This document shows, piece by piece, positions 35,367-44,628 of a stretch of 64,000 nucleotides of DNA (its first letter is position 1; every line of letters begins with the position of its first letter). Under the pieces are notes generated by a model. The model searched no databases. It saw only the letters and a list, made by a program, of their open reading frames with translations, and was not told the origin of the DNA. The stretch spans positions 248,001 through 312,000 of the forward strand of contig DIYI01000017.1 in assembly GCA_002428965.1 (NCBI GenBank), written 5' to 3'. This stretch comes from Jejuia sp. UBA6058 (GTDB lineage Bacteria > Bacteroidota > Bacteroidia > Flavobacteriales > Flavobacteriaceae). Both the position numbers and the translations under genes were made by a program.

Positions 35367-36641
35367 CTATTTATCTTCTAATTTCCAAGTTCGCACCCAA
35401 TCAACTCTCATAGTATTGTTATTATCATCAGCCAGATCTGTTTTATCAGGTAAGCCTCCAAGCCAACCGGCTTCATTGGTCCAAACATCAAAAATAATCT
35501 CTAAATCCCTAGTAAATTCTCTATTATAGGTATTACCATCTTGATGTTCGCCAACTACAACACTTCCTGCTGGTTCACCATTTAAATAAAACTGAATATG
35601 TTTGGAATCTTTCCACCAAACTCCATAAATATGATAATCTTCATTCCAACCAACACTTCTCAGTGGATTAGTTGAGGTTAAATTAGACCTTAAAAAATTA
35701 CCATGTTCTCTAACTGTTTGAGGAACTTCATTGGCATCTGCTTGGAAATACTGTGAATTCATCTGTTCTGGAAAAACATCTGCAGTACAATTAGTACAAG
35801 ATGGGTTGGAATTGTTTTCTATAATATCAATTTCATCCCTATTATTTATATCTCCATTATTTAACCAATATGTATTGTAAGCAGAAATATGAGATGTTTT
35901 AATTCTTGCCTCAGTATACATAGGATAGCTTGTCTCTGCTTTGGAGTGAATTCTTGCTGTTTGAAACCACCTTTCACCTGTTGCTACTGATGGTTTTATC
36001 CATAGGTTACCATTTGTAACACCCGAATTTAATGTATTATTTACAACAGAAACAGGAACACCATAATTCCAAGTAGATTTAAACCACTTATTTGCGTCCC
36101 AAAAATCAAACTCATCGGACATAGACTCCAACTTCACCCACTGTTTATCAAGTGGTGTTGTATCATCTATTGATGTGAAGGTAGGAAAGTTGGGATCCAT
36201 ATTATTAAAATCCTCGGTTGTTGGCACATATGCTTCAACAGTAATTCTAACTGTTGCAGAAGACTTATCACCTTCAACATCAATTATTTCATAAGTAAAG
36301 GTATCTGATCCGTCATAGTTGTAGCTAGGAATGTATTCAAACACCCCATCACTAATCTCTGTTACTATCCCATTTTCAGCATTATCTAACAACGCATAAT
36401 CGTCACCATCTCCTCCAGCATCTCCAATATTGTCATTGGAAGACACATCCACTTGATTTGACACCCCACTACTACTATCTTCTTGCACAGTTAGTGCATC
36501 GTCAGTTGCTACTGGTGTTTGTTTTGCAGGTTGCTGCGGTTCTGGCTCTGGCGAATCACTTCCACCACAAGATAAAAACAAAAGTACTGAACAAAAGCAC
36601 GAGACTATTTGTAATCGATTTAAAGCAATTTTTTTTAACAT
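35367..36641 (-). CDS. GH16 glycoside hydrolase lipoprotein, agarase/porphyranase-like
   Basis: 424 residues. Lipoprotein signal with lipobox LFLSC (Cys25) followed by GGSDSPEPEP, resembling the surface-export signal of Bacteroidota lipoproteins. Residues about 43-136 form a cadherin-like domain (DGSDTFTYEIIDVEGDKSSA). The catalytic GH16 domain (about 165-424) contains the ExDxxE motif as Glu270, Asp272, Glu275 in NRDEIDIIENN, and ends NTMRVDWVRTWKL as in beta-agarases. It probably cleaves agar, porphyran or a related algal galactan at the cell surface. No SusCD pair or sulfatase is adjacent; a palindrome lies 90 bases upstream. Confidence 0.88.
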   Translation of the reverse strand: MLKKIALNRLQIVSCFCSVLLFLSCGGSDSPEPEPQQPAKQTPVATDDALTVQEDSSSGVSNQVDVSSNDNIGDAGGDGDDYALLDNAENGIVTEISDGVFEYIPSYNYDGSDTFTYEIIDVEGDKSSATVRITVEAYVPTTEDFNNMDPNFPTFTSIDDTTPLDKQWVKLESMSDEFDFWDANKWFKSTWNYGVPVSVVNNTLNSGVTNGNLWIKPSVATGERWFQTARIHSKAETSYPMYTEARIKTSHISAYNTYWLNNGDINNRDEIDIIENNSNPSCTNCTADVFPEQMNSQYFQADANEVPQTVREHGNFLRSNLTSTNPLRSVGWNEDYHIYGVWWKDSKHIQFYLNGEPAGSVVVGEHQDGNTYNREFTRDLEIIFDVWTNEAGWLGGLPDKTDLADDNNNTMRVDWVRTWKLEDK

Positions 36642-36669
36642 CTTTCTTTTAATTTATTTGTTAATGCAA

Positions 36670-36740
36670 CAAAATTAACGTTGGTATTAATGATTTATTA
36701 AAAAATAAACTTGATTTTATCTAAACATAAAACATATGTT
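36670..36740 (-). promoter_or_regulatory. Candidate promoter and palindrome of the GH16 gene
   Basis: Minus strand -7 box TAATTTTG at 36677-36670 with no good -33 box, and the palindrome AACATATGTT at 36731-36740, about 55 bases further upstream. The same palindrome occurs twice upstream of the secreted protein at 6595-7461. A weak -33 with an upstream palindrome suits an activator-dependent promoter. Confidence 0.4.
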
Positions 36741-36840
36741 GTCAAAATTTGAACCTATACTTAGTTGATTGAATGAAGATGAATATGTAATGTTAATCCA
36801 ACGGTTTACAAATAAAACTTGAAAGTTTGATAAAAGCGGA

Positions 36841-38535
36841 CTAATTCATAGATTTTAATGAATCTATTTGCTTTTGAAGTTTTTCTAATAGTTCTGCTTT
36901 ATCATCTTGAATAGGAATAGATGTATTGATGGAATCTTTTACTGTTTCAACAATATCAATATCTTTTGTTTCCTCCGCAAAATAATAGCCAATCTTTTCA
37001 CTGGCTCTCCAAGCTTCGTTTAGTTGATCGTATACCGATTTATCCCATTGACTAGGATGCTTTACATCAATCCAAACCACATCCCGGTATTCACTATCAA
37101 TCAAAACTAAATCGGGAGTTGCAGCACCATCAAATTGTTGCGAATTGGTTTTACTAATAGCAGAAACCGTTCCCATAAAAAACAAACGTTTTTTACCCGC
37201 AATATTTTTAATATATGGACGAAATTCAACAGGAGTATTAGCTGTCCAATCATATTCTTTACGCGACTCTTTAACTTTTAATGGCATCGCAGAAACCCCA
37301 GCATAACCTTGTTTTTTAGCGGCATGATTATAGTAGTATAATTTATCAGTGCCATCGGCAGGAACAAACACACTAAAGCCCAAACTAGTACGCTCCTCTC
37401 CTACTGGTTCTAAACCAAACCAATGGTACAAACCACTGTAAGTATCAACTTCAGTTTCTGAAAAATCAAAATCAGTAACAAAAGGCTGTTGGTTTTGATC
37501 TTTTGGCATTTCAGGAATTTTAACGGCTGTTTCCATATTCCAAGGTAACGGATCACTAAATCCACCCAAGAATTTCAAAGATTCTGCTTGAAGCTGAGAA
37601 ACCTTTTCAGCAAGCGTGTTCTGACGTGTTAGATAATCATGGTTTTTCATTTCATCAGGGCTTATATAAGTTCCTTTTCCTATTAAAATACGCTCTATAT
37701 AATCGCCAAAATCATGCTCACCATTATCAATAACCATAACACCACCAAAGGTTGGATAAGGAAACAAAAAGCCTTTCCATTTTATTAAACTTACCACTTG
37801 CACCCAAGCACCTTTATCATTCTGCATGTAGTATGTGTCACTAGGTTCCATTGTAAACAGCTGAAAGAAATTAAAGCGCTGTACTACAGCATTATAGGTG
37901 TTTCTGCTAAATTTCAATGATTCCCCGATAGAAAACGTTACAGGTATTCTATTTTCACTGGAAAATCTAGGAAACGGTGTTGTACTAGACACTGCAAAAA
38001 CTTCTTCTGTGTTATCTGTTATACCCTGCCAAACATATTTTTCAGTAGGCTGAATCGCCATCGTCCATTTATTCTCATCTGCAATGCGAACCAAATGTGG
38101 TAATGACACATCCTTAGTTTCTCCAACACTTTCATTAGCCATAGAGAAAATATTTCTTAAAGGTTGAATACGTTCATTTTGTGTTAGTGGAAGTTCATTG
38201 ATTTCAACTTTATTGAGATGATTGAAAACATTATACGTTTTCATATAATCATACATTTTGAAGTGCCAACCTACCACGTATAAAATTCCAAAAAACACTA
38301 ATAAAAGAGCAAGAATCCCTAATCTACCTCCCGTACTCGCAGATTTTCTGAATTTTCGCAATCCGAAAAACAATACTAAACCACTCAATAGAATGATAAA
38401 AATGAACTTCCTAACAAATAAAAGCGCTGGTTGATAGTCATCTCGCAACACAAAAAGTAGAATCAATAGAATTAACCCAACTACAATCGCAACGGTTTTT
38501 TGTTTTTTGCCTTTATTCCAATAATTTCTTATCAT
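36841..38535 (-). CDS. Membrane-anchored protein of unknown function, 564 residues
   Basis: Three to four membrane helices in the first 115 residues (VAIVVGLILLILLFVLRD; FIFIILLSGLVLFFGLR; LGILALLLVFFGILYVVGW), then about 430 residues of soluble sequence rich in aromatic residues and strands, ending in a short coiled coil (LLEKLQKQIDSLKSMN). No catalytic motif recognised; a central GFSVFVPADGTDKLYYYNHA stretch and VVWIDVKHPSQWD look conserved in style. It is the last gene of the large minus-strand locus that begins at 47428. It is separated from the preceding gene by 97 bases of repeat sequence, so co-transcription is likely but not certain. Confidence 0.7.
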   Translation of the reverse strand: MIRNYWNKGKKQKTVAIVVGLILLILLFVLRDDYQPALLFVRKFIFIILLSGLVLFFGLRKFRKSASTGGRLGILALLLVFFGILYVVGWHFKMYDYMKTYNVFNHLNKVEINELPLTQNERIQPLRNIFSMANESVGETKDVSLPHLVRIADENKWTMAIQPTEKYVWQGITDNTEEVFAVSSTTPFPRFSSENRIPVTFSIGESLKFSRNTYNAVVQRFNFFQLFTMEPSDTYYMQNDKGAWVQVVSLIKWKGFLFPYPTFGGVMVIDNGEHDFGDYIERILIGKGTYISPDEMKNHDYLTRQNTLAEKVSQLQAESLKFLGGFSDPLPWNMETAVKIPEMPKDQNQQPFVTDFDFSETEVDTYSGLYHWFGLEPVGEERTSLGFSVFVPADGTDKLYYYNHAAKKQGYAGVSAMPLKVKESRKEYDWTANTPVEFRPYIKNIAGKKRLFFMGTVSAISKTNSQQFDGAATPDLVLIDSEYRDVVWIDVKHPSQWDKSVYDQLNEAWRASEKIGYYFAEETKDIDIVETVKDSINTSIPIQDDKAELLEKLQKQIDSLKSMN

Positions 38536-38544
38536 TTTTATTTT

Positions 38545-38627
38545 GTCATTCTGAACTTGTTTCAGAATCTTATTTTTTTGATTAATTCTTTCTAATTATG
38601 AGATCCCGAAACAAGTTCGAGACGACA
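38545..38627. repeat. Inverted pair of a third repeat family
   Basis: CATTCTGAACTTGTTTCAG at 38547-38565 and, reversed, GATCCCGAAACAAGTTCGAG at 38602-38621. A single copy of the same motif in the second orientation lies at 53556-53585 (GAGATACTGAAACAAGTTCA). I recall this sequence as a common intergenic repeat in Flavobacteriia. Confidence 0.6.
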
Positions 38628-38632
38628 GACAT

Positions 38633-39151
38633 TTATTTTAAATAGCCCTTATCTTTTAAGCGCTCTCTTGCGCTTTTTCCTTCAGATTTAGGTTCTTCTT
38701 TTGGAACTTCCACTACGTCTTCGGCTTCTTTAGTTTTTAAATCTTCAATAAAGTCTTTTCCTTTTTCTATGGTGTCTTGAACTAAATCTTCAATAGAGTT
38801 GCTTTTTTCGTCAATTATCTCACTGGACTTAAAAATAAAACCTGCCAAATACGTCCCCAAAAGCGTACCTACAATCATTGAAGCAAATATTGAAATTGTA
38901 GCAATATCAATAGGGATTAAAAATCGGGTAATCACAATTCCAATTAAAAACAAAAATCCAATAAATACCAGTCGGACAATTAACTTTTGTTGATACAAAA
39001 AACCTGTTTTATCCGTTGGTTTCATCTGTAATTCTTTGGAATACATCAATTTATTAAAAAATCGATATAACTTATTTCCATAGGATTCCCTCCAATATAG
39101 TAATGCGCCAAATAAAATAGCTCCCACGAATATTATTAGTTCTAGTGTCAT
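38633..39151 (-). CDS. Membrane protein with charged C-terminal tail, 172 residues
   Basis: Three hydrophobic helices (TLELIIFVGAILFGALLYW; LIVRLVFIGFLFLIGIVITRFLI; IFASMIVGTLLGTYLAGFIF) followed by about 60 charged residues (EEPKSEGKSARERLKDKGYLK). No family recognised. Fourth-to-last part of the minus-strand locus, 36 bases downstream of the lipoprotein gene; probably co-transcribed with it. Confidence 0.75.
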   Translation of the reverse strand: MTLELIIFVGAILFGALLYWRESYGNKLYRFFNKLMYSKELQMKPTDKTGFLYQQKLIVRLVFIGFLFLIGIVITRFLIPIDIATISIFASMIVGTLLGTYLAGFIFKSSEIIDEKSNSIEDLVQDTIEKGKDFIEDLKTKEAEDVVEVPKEEPKSEGKSARERLKDKGYLK

Positions 39152-39187
39152 TAATACTAAAAGTTTTTAATTAACATTTTCTTTATC

Positions 39188-39622
39188 TTAAAAGTTATTA
39201 AACTCTACATTATAGCCAACAACTTTTATTTTACTATTATTACTTTTTGTTAATACCAGTTTTATTTTGGCACTACCTTTTTCAAATTTAACTTCATAGT
39301 CCATATTATAAATACCTTGATTAATTGAGCCTTCTGAAACCATTGTATTCCAAAATATCAATTCTCCCCTATCTAAATATCCTAATTCATTTTCAGTTAA
39401 TTCAAAAATTTCAATCAATTCTGCTTTTGAAGTTACCTGATAAAACTCTTCACCAAAAAACTCCGTTGCATTGTCAAATTCTGAGTGTCTAATAGTATAA
39501 AAAAGATCTGCAACTACTTTTTGCGCTTCCATTAAATCTGCTTCCCGATTGTGATACTTTTTACTAAAATTACAGCTCGTGACTAGGATTGAAATAGTTA
39601 AAATAAACAAAACTTTTTTCAT
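39188..39622 (-). CDS. Lipoprotein of unknown function, 144 residues
   Basis: Lipobox ILVTSC (Cys17) after a short signal peptide. The mature part (about 125 residues) has an N-terminal helical stretch (MEAQKVVADLFYTIRHSEFDNATEFF) and four to five strands, a layout like cone-shaped NTF2/DUF4019 domains. Not followed by an acidic export signal, so probably periplasm-facing. It sits within the minus-strand locus, 74 bases after the 411-residue gene. Confidence 0.75.
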   Translation of the reverse strand: MKKVLFILTISILVTSCNFSKKYHNREADLMEAQKVVADLFYTIRHSEFDNATEFFGEEFYQVTSKAELIEIFELTENELGYLDRGELIFWNTMVSEGSINQGIYNMDYEVKFEKGSAKIKLVLTKSNNSKIKVVGYNVEFNNF

Positions 39623-39696
39623 TAACTCTTTTTTATGGTAACACTAATTCCACTTACATCAAATAAACCTAAGGACTATTTATTAGTCTAAAAAAC

Positions 39697-40932
39697 TTAA
39701 ATATTGTTACTAATCGTTTCCACCACCCAGTCTTTAAATGAATCGTCCCAAGTCTCAAAAGATTTATAAAAATCTGGTTTGTCATACCAATACCAAAACA
39801 ACACATCCTTCGGAGTAATATTTACCAAAAGTTTCCAAATTAAATCTTGATGTTTGGGCTCTAATGAGGAATGCGGACGGTGCAGCGCTAAAAACAATTG
39901 TGGATCTACAATATCAGCAATTTTGAACTCATTACTGGTTTCAATCTTCTCCAAATAACGTTCAACACTCATCACTTTTTTTCGAGATTTGATATCCATT
40001 TTGTTTAAATAACTTTTAAATAGAATTGGGTTATCTAAAATCTCTTTTATGGGATGCTGTGTCTTTTTTAGATTCTGAAACAGCTCAAATTTCTTGACGC
40101 GATTATAACGCTCTGTTTTCACTTCAGAATCCAAATCATAATCGATAATAGAATGGCTTCTCAATTTATCCATTAACTCAGGTTGGGAAATGTGATAAAT
40201 CAACACATCATGTGTGGTGTCTTTTATAGCTTCTTTATGCCATTCCTCATCTTCAAAAATAGCAATAGGCACTATAAAATCTCGTAATAGATAAACACCT
40301 CCAAAAGCTCTGGTGTAAAAGGAATCTGTGGTATATTGTAACTCATGCAAATCTAAATCACGATGACGCAAGTCACCATAAGCTTTAGCAGAATCCAATA
40401 ATTTTTGATGCATGGTTTCGCTGATGAAATTATTTCCTCTATTGAATTCTTCAACAAGTTGCAACTGCTCCTCTTTTACCTTATCCAGATTATCAATTAA
40501 ATGAAAATGAATAGCAACTTCATTATATTTTAGAACGTCTAAAGGCTCATAAAATGCATCAATACCTTGGTCAAAATCTAAACAAATGGCGGAATCTCTA
40601 GTAATGTCTTTTATTTTTTGACCATGAATTTTAAAGACATATTTCATCATGTCCCTATCAAACGTATGAAAAGGCAAATACACAGGTTTTCCTTTTTGAA
40701 GCGGAGAAATGATAATACCGTGTGGATTTGCTTCTCCATTATTTAGATAAGTTGTATCGTCTTTTTCTTCAGCAACTTCAGGGCTCCAACCGATACCATC
40801 AATATGAAAGGTTTTAAGCTTAGTTTTGGTAAACCCGAGTTTTACCAAACACTTATTGTAACGCTCTACTAATTTTCCACTTACTGGAATAAGTTCGCTT
40901 CTGTATAGGTTTGCTTGTTTTAGTTTGTTCAT
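39697..40932 (-). CDS. Uncharacterised cytoplasmic protein, possibly DUF6638, 411 residues
   Basis: No signal peptide or membrane helix. The N-terminal half mixes strands and loops (HIDGIGWSPEVAEEKDDTTYLNNGEANPHGIIISP), a middle section is helical (LVEEFNRGNNFISETMHQKLL), and the C-terminus is Trp/Phe-rich (DVLFWYWYDKPDFYKSFETWDDSFKDW). From memory it resembles the Bacteroidota family DUF6638, which I could not verify. Part of the minus-strand locus, 19 bases after the 134-residue membrane protein. Confidence 0.7.
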   Translation of the reverse strand: MNKLKQANLYRSELIPVSGKLVERYNKCLVKLGFTKTKLKTFHIDGIGWSPEVAEEKDDTTYLNNGEANPHGIIISPLQKGKPVYLPFHTFDRDMMKYVFKIHGQKIKDITRDSAICLDFDQGIDAFYEPLDVLKYNEVAIHFHLIDNLDKVKEEQLQLVEEFNRGNNFISETMHQKLLDSAKAYGDLRHRDLDLHELQYTTDSFYTRAFGGVYLLRDFIVPIAIFEDEEWHKEAIKDTTHDVLIYHISQPELMDKLRSHSIIDYDLDSEVKTERYNRVKKFELFQNLKKTQHPIKEILDNPILFKSYLNKMDIKSRKKVMSVERYLEKIETSNEFKIADIVDPQLFLALHRPHSSLEPKHQDLIWKLLVNITPKDVLFWYWYDKPDFYKSFETWDDSFKDWVVETISNNI

Positions 40933-40951
40933 TTTTAATAAATATTGAAGT

Positions 40952-41356
40952 TTAACTCCAACTCATATCTATAATAGCCTTAGTACCATCTATTTTCACT
41001 TTTCCTCCATATGCTCCACCTTCTCCATGATAAATTTCATATACTTTTAATTTATTTTCAGTTTTTGGAGTACTACCTTTTAGTCTTTTACTTTGATTTA
41101 TCCATGTGTTCATTTCTAGTGTATCTTTTAATTGGAATTCTAAGATAAATTGACGTGTAAAAATGCTTCCTCTTTTTTCAATAGATATAATCTCAGTATT
41201 TTCAGGTAAACTATTCAGTCCACCCATTTCCAATGTACTCTGTATTACCTCATCTTTTTCCCAAGGCAACACATAGGCATTTGAAAAATATAAGAACAAG
41301 AAAAGAACACCTAAAACCGCAACTAATGACACTAATAAAAACTTCAAGTACTTCAT
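40952..41356 (-). CDS. Single-pass membrane protein, 134 residues
   Basis: One N-terminal helix (LLVSLVAVLGVLFLFLYFSNAYVL) and a soluble domain of about 100 residues with alternating strands (TEIISIEKRGSIFTRQFILEFQL). No lipobox. Function unknown. It begins three bases after the NUDIX gene's stop, so translation is likely coupled. Confidence 0.7.
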   Translation of the reverse strand: MKYLKFLLVSLVAVLGVLFLFLYFSNAYVLPWEKDEVIQSTLEMGGLNSLPENTEIISIEKRGSIFTRQFILEFQLKDTLEMNTWINQSKRLKGSTPKTENKLKVYEIYHGEGGAYGGKVKIDGTKAIIDMSWS

Positions 41357-41359
41357 AAC

Positions 41360-41944
41360 TTAACCTAATAAATTATGAATAATAGCATACTGCAATAATA
41401 CAATGGTTCGTGTATCCACAATCTCACCATTATGTAACATCTCTACAGCTTTTTTGAATGGAATTTCCATCACCTCAATATCTTCTGCTTCATCATCTAA
41501 ACCACCACCGTCACTTACTTTCATGTCATCGGTATATTCTCCAACAAAAAAGTGCATTTTTTCTGTCATTACCCCTGGAGATGAATACCCTTCATACACT
41601 TTCTTCACAGATTTTAAACGATAACCTGTTTCCTCTTCGGTTTCTCTGATAATGCACTCCTCGGGATTGTCTTTATCTAACAAACCAGCTGCTATTTCTA
41701 ATAACATGCCATCATCATTTTCGTTTAAATAGGTCGGTATTCTGAATTGTTTAATTAAAATGATAGTTTTTTTGGTGGTATTATAAAGTAAAATCCCAGC
41801 ACCATCTCCTCTATCATACACTTCGCGCATTTGGTTTACCCATTTGCCATTGGGCATTAAATAATCAAAATTGTATTTTTTTAGGATATAGTAGTTACCT
41901 GAAAGGAGGGTGTTTTCTATGTTTTTAACTTTATTATTTATCAT
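41360..41944 (-). CDS. NUDIX hydrolase, NudK/ADP-ribose pyrophosphatase-like
   Basis: 194 residues. Full NUDIX box G-x5-E-x7-REUxEExGU in GLLDKDNPEECIIRETEEETG, preceded by the family's MLLEIAAG. The overall sequence resembles GDP-mannose pyrophosphatase NudK, which hydrolyses nucleotide sugars; ADP-ribose is an alternative substrate. Embedded in the minus-strand locus (7 bases after the 212-residue gene, 3 bases before the next), so it could supply or remove a nucleotide signal for that system, which is speculation. Confidence 0.88.
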   Translation of the reverse strand: MINNKVKNIENTLLSGNYYILKKYNFDYLMPNGKWVNQMREVYDRGDGAGILLYNTTKKTIILIKQFRIPTYLNENDDGMLLEIAAGLLDKDNPEECIIRETEEETGYRLKSVKKVYEGYSSPGVMTEKMHFFVGEYTDDMKVSDGGGLDDEAEDIEVMEIPFKKAVEMLHNGEIVDTRTIVLLQYAIIHNLLG

Positions 41945-41951
41945 CTATATT

Positions 41952-42590
41952 TTAGCTATATAAACTTTCCGTTTGTTTTTGATAAATGATATTTTCTTCG
42001 GTCAGTTCCTTCCATTTATCATAAGAAATACTTTCAATATTGTTTTCTTTTAGTTTTGATACACCCTCTTTTATTAAAGTATATAACTTTTCATATCTGG
42101 GGATTTTTAATCCATACTTTTTCTTAATGGTCAACATATTAGTATGCCATGTAAAATTACTTTTTTTGTGCTTCATTAATTTCTCAAAAACATACTGCGG
42201 AATGAACATTGAACTTATCTTCGGATTGAATAAGATTCTAATTTCCACCCACTTCTCCCCACTAATAAAATTCTTTTCTGGAGACATCAAAATTAGATAT
42301 CCCTCTATTCTAGCAATAATACAATCACCAAATTCTTTAAATCCTCGACTTTTAAAATCTTCAAAAGTTTTATTTTTCAGTTTACGCTTTTTGTATTTAG
42401 ATAAAATCTTATTTTCAATTTTCTTATAGATTGTACCAATAATAATTGTTAGAATAATACTGATGCATATTAAAATAAGTACTAATATTTTAAAATTCTC
42501 ATTTTCATAATTTTTAGCTAGAGCAGGAAGAATGGCTGCCAAAGTAATACCAAATACTGGTAAATAATATTTAACAATATGCTCTTTCAT
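41952..42590 (-). CDS. Two-helix membrane protein, 212 residues
   Basis: Two hydrophobic helices near the N-terminus (YYLPVFGITLAAILPALA and FKILVLILICISIILTIIIGTIY), then about 150 mostly cytoplasmic, Lys-rich residues (ILSKYKKRKLKNKTFEDFKSRGF). No family recognised. It starts six bases after the AAA ATPase gene's stop and ends seven before the NUDIX start. It is notably richer in Lys, Ile and Asn than its neighbours and could be a lineage-specific insertion in the operon. Confidence 0.65.
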   Translation of the reverse strand: MKEHIVKYYLPVFGITLAAILPALAKNYENENFKILVLILICISIILTIIIGTIYKKIENKILSKYKKRKLKNKTFEDFKSRGFKEFGDCIIARIEGYLILMSPEKNFISGEKWVEIRILFNPKISSMFIPQYVFEKLMKHKKSNFTWHTNMLTIKKKYGLKIPRYEKLYTLIKEGVSKLKENNIESISYDKWKELTEENIIYQKQTESLYS

Positions 42591-42596
42591 ATATTA

Positions 42597-44561
42597 CTAG
42601 TTAGAACCATCAAACTGCTGTCTCGCTTCCATTTCAATATTTAACTGATTCACTCTAGCATCTACTTTTCGTTTAAAATCGGTATCTGCAATGGTTGCCA
42701 CATTATCCAAATAACGCACCACTTCCTGACGGCGGATTTCGGAAAAATCCAATCCTTTCATATTGGAACGCATTAATTCTTGAAGCATATTAAACTTAGT
42801 ATCATATTCCTGTTTGAAATAGATTTCCGGATTTTCAAACCAATCTTCTTCCAAATCAAAATCGGTCAATCTTAAAGACACTGCACTTTGAATATTTCGT
42901 ACATCCCGCGATGAAAAGAATGGGAATATTGCTTGCATCTCCTTATACAAATTAGCATAAAACAAATGCTGATTTGTTTTAAACTGTTTTTCAATTTTAT
43001 CATACACCTCATAAACACGCTCCTCCGTAGGTTTTTCAACACTTTTCAAAATGTCTCCCATATTTTTTGCCAACCCTTGATCTTGAAGATAACTGTAATT
43101 CTCAGGTCCTTGCATGTTTACAAAATCGGGCATGGTATCTTCAATTTTACGCCACCACAAATGATCTTGATCTAAAAAGTCGTGTTCTGTCCTAGCCCCA
43201 TCAATCTTAAAACGCCCTTGCACACGAGAAATCACAGCTTTATCTAACATTTCAGGTAGGTTGGTAAACAACCCAATGGAACTATTACCATAATTGACAG
43301 CATAAGCTCCTTCAGTATATCTTAAAAACACACCAATTACTTCCTTAACACCAGCCGAAACTCCTTGTGCAGTACGTTCTTGTAAATTGTTTTCAGCATC
43401 ATCAATCGGTGCAAAAATCAATTTTGAAGGATCTTGTAAAGGTTTCATCCACTCCACCATTTTTTCAGCAGAACCACCTTGAAAAGTAGATATCAAAGTA
43501 TCTGGCATGGGATGAAACAAAAATGGGATATCCAACGTATCACAATGCTCTTTTAATCGTGTAGCAATTGCGGCAATCAACATGCTTTTACCAGTTCCCG
43601 GAATACCATAGCCCATAAATACTGGCATAAAACCGCCCAATTCTTGAAATGGGTTTTTCTTTGTTGAAAAATCGTAGCTCAACAAACGCTCGGTTAAACG
43701 ACGTGCAAAATGCTTCGCATCTCGGTTACCAACAATTTGTTCAAACTGAATTTTATTGAACTCTACGCTTTTTGCAGTGCCTTGAAATACATTGTTCCAA
43801 CCAGAAACCGCAAACTCAGAGTTTTCTAATTTATACGTTCTGTCCTCAATAGTTTCGGTGTACTCTAGAGAACTTTTACGTAATTGAATTTCATCAATTA
43901 AAGCTTCAAAATATACTACCGTGAAATTGATAACATCTTTATCAGACTTAATAATTTCAGGATGCCCTAAATACTTATCATAATAGAACAAGCTACATGA
44001 AATTCCTTTTATAGGCGACATTAAAGACACCTCAGGAATGCCTGCAAACTTTTGCTTCATTACACTTAAATCGTCGGAGGCATGTGGTTTTAAGTCGTGC
44101 AATATTTTGTAGGCTTTTGAAAACAGCATAAATGCTGTAGCTGTATGCATTTTACTTTCAAATTCTCTTTGTCCGTTTCTATCAAGGGCTGATTTGTTTT
44201 CATTTAAACTTGATAAACCTGAAGCATCGTAATAGCTATCCTTTATCCAAATTCCTAAGGTAATCCCTTCTTGAACCGCATATAACGTTTGATTTAAATA
44301 AATAGGAATTGCCACAGAATCTGGTAACAAACGCTTTTTTAGCGCTAGAATAGTTTTAGAAACCGAGGTGATTTCAGCGGCACTTGAGCCATTGTTGGCA
44401 CGCGACAGATATAATAGAATAGATTCATCTTTAGCATCCCTATCTCTATTTTTTGCACGAGCACCTTGCTCCCACTGTACACTTTTTAGATAAGAAGAAG
44501 CTTCATCACGAAGTATATCGAGTTCTGATAGTTTTATGGGAAATGTTGAATTGTGTTCCAT
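42597..44561 (-). CDS. AAA family ATPase, 654 residues
   Basis: About 270 residues of uncharacterised helical N-domain, then one AAA module: Walker A GYGIPGTGKSML (about 316-327), Walker B IFAPIDDAEN (about 380, with DD rather than DE), sensor-1 Asn in GLFTNLPEMLD, and an arginine-finger region DKAVISRVQGRF. About 160 residues of helical C-domain follow. Classic AAA proteins of this build remodel or unfold partners. No protease domain is fused. The gene lies centrally in the minus-strand locus between two unknown genes, suggesting its substrates are those neighbours. Confidence 0.85.
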   Translation of the reverse strand: MEHNSTFPIKLSELDILRDEASSYLKSVQWEQGARAKNRDRDAKDESILLYLSRANNGSSAAEITSVSKTILALKKRLLPDSVAIPIYLNQTLYAVQEGITLGIWIKDSYYDASGLSSLNENKSALDRNGQREFESKMHTATAFMLFSKAYKILHDLKPHASDDLSVMKQKFAGIPEVSLMSPIKGISCSLFYYDKYLGHPEIIKSDKDVINFTVVYFEALIDEIQLRKSSLEYTETIEDRTYKLENSEFAVSGWNNVFQGTAKSVEFNKIQFEQIVGNRDAKHFARRLTERLLSYDFSTKKNPFQELGGFMPVFMGYGIPGTGKSMLIAAIATRLKEHCDTLDIPFLFHPMPDTLISTFQGGSAEKMVEWMKPLQDPSKLIFAPIDDAENNLQERTAQGVSAGVKEVIGVFLRYTEGAYAVNYGNSSIGLFTNLPEMLDKAVISRVQGRFKIDGARTEHDFLDQDHLWWRKIEDTMPDFVNMQGPENYSYLQDQGLAKNMGDILKSVEKPTEERVYEVYDKIEKQFKTNQHLFYANLYKEMQAIFPFFSSRDVRNIQSAVSLRLTDFDLEEDWFENPEIYFKQEYDTKFNMLQELMRSNMKGLDFSEIRRQEVVRYLDNVATIADTDFKRKVDARVNQLNIEMEARQQFDGSN

Positions 44562-44576
44562 GTTTTAATAAGTTTT

Positions 44577-44622
44577 CAGTCACAGTCACAGTTTTCAGTA
44601 CTGCTTACCGCGACTGTGACTG
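44577..44622. repeat. CAGT-rich inverted repeat
   Basis: CAGTCACAGTC (44577-44587) and its perfect complement GACTGTGACTG (44612-44622) lie in the 67-base gap before the AAA gene. A related CAGT-rich tract is at 45691-45726 (TTTTCAGT, CAGTCGCAGTTTGCAGT). The two tracts flank the 44629-45687 gene. Confidence 0.6.
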
Positions 44623-44628
44623 CTTACT

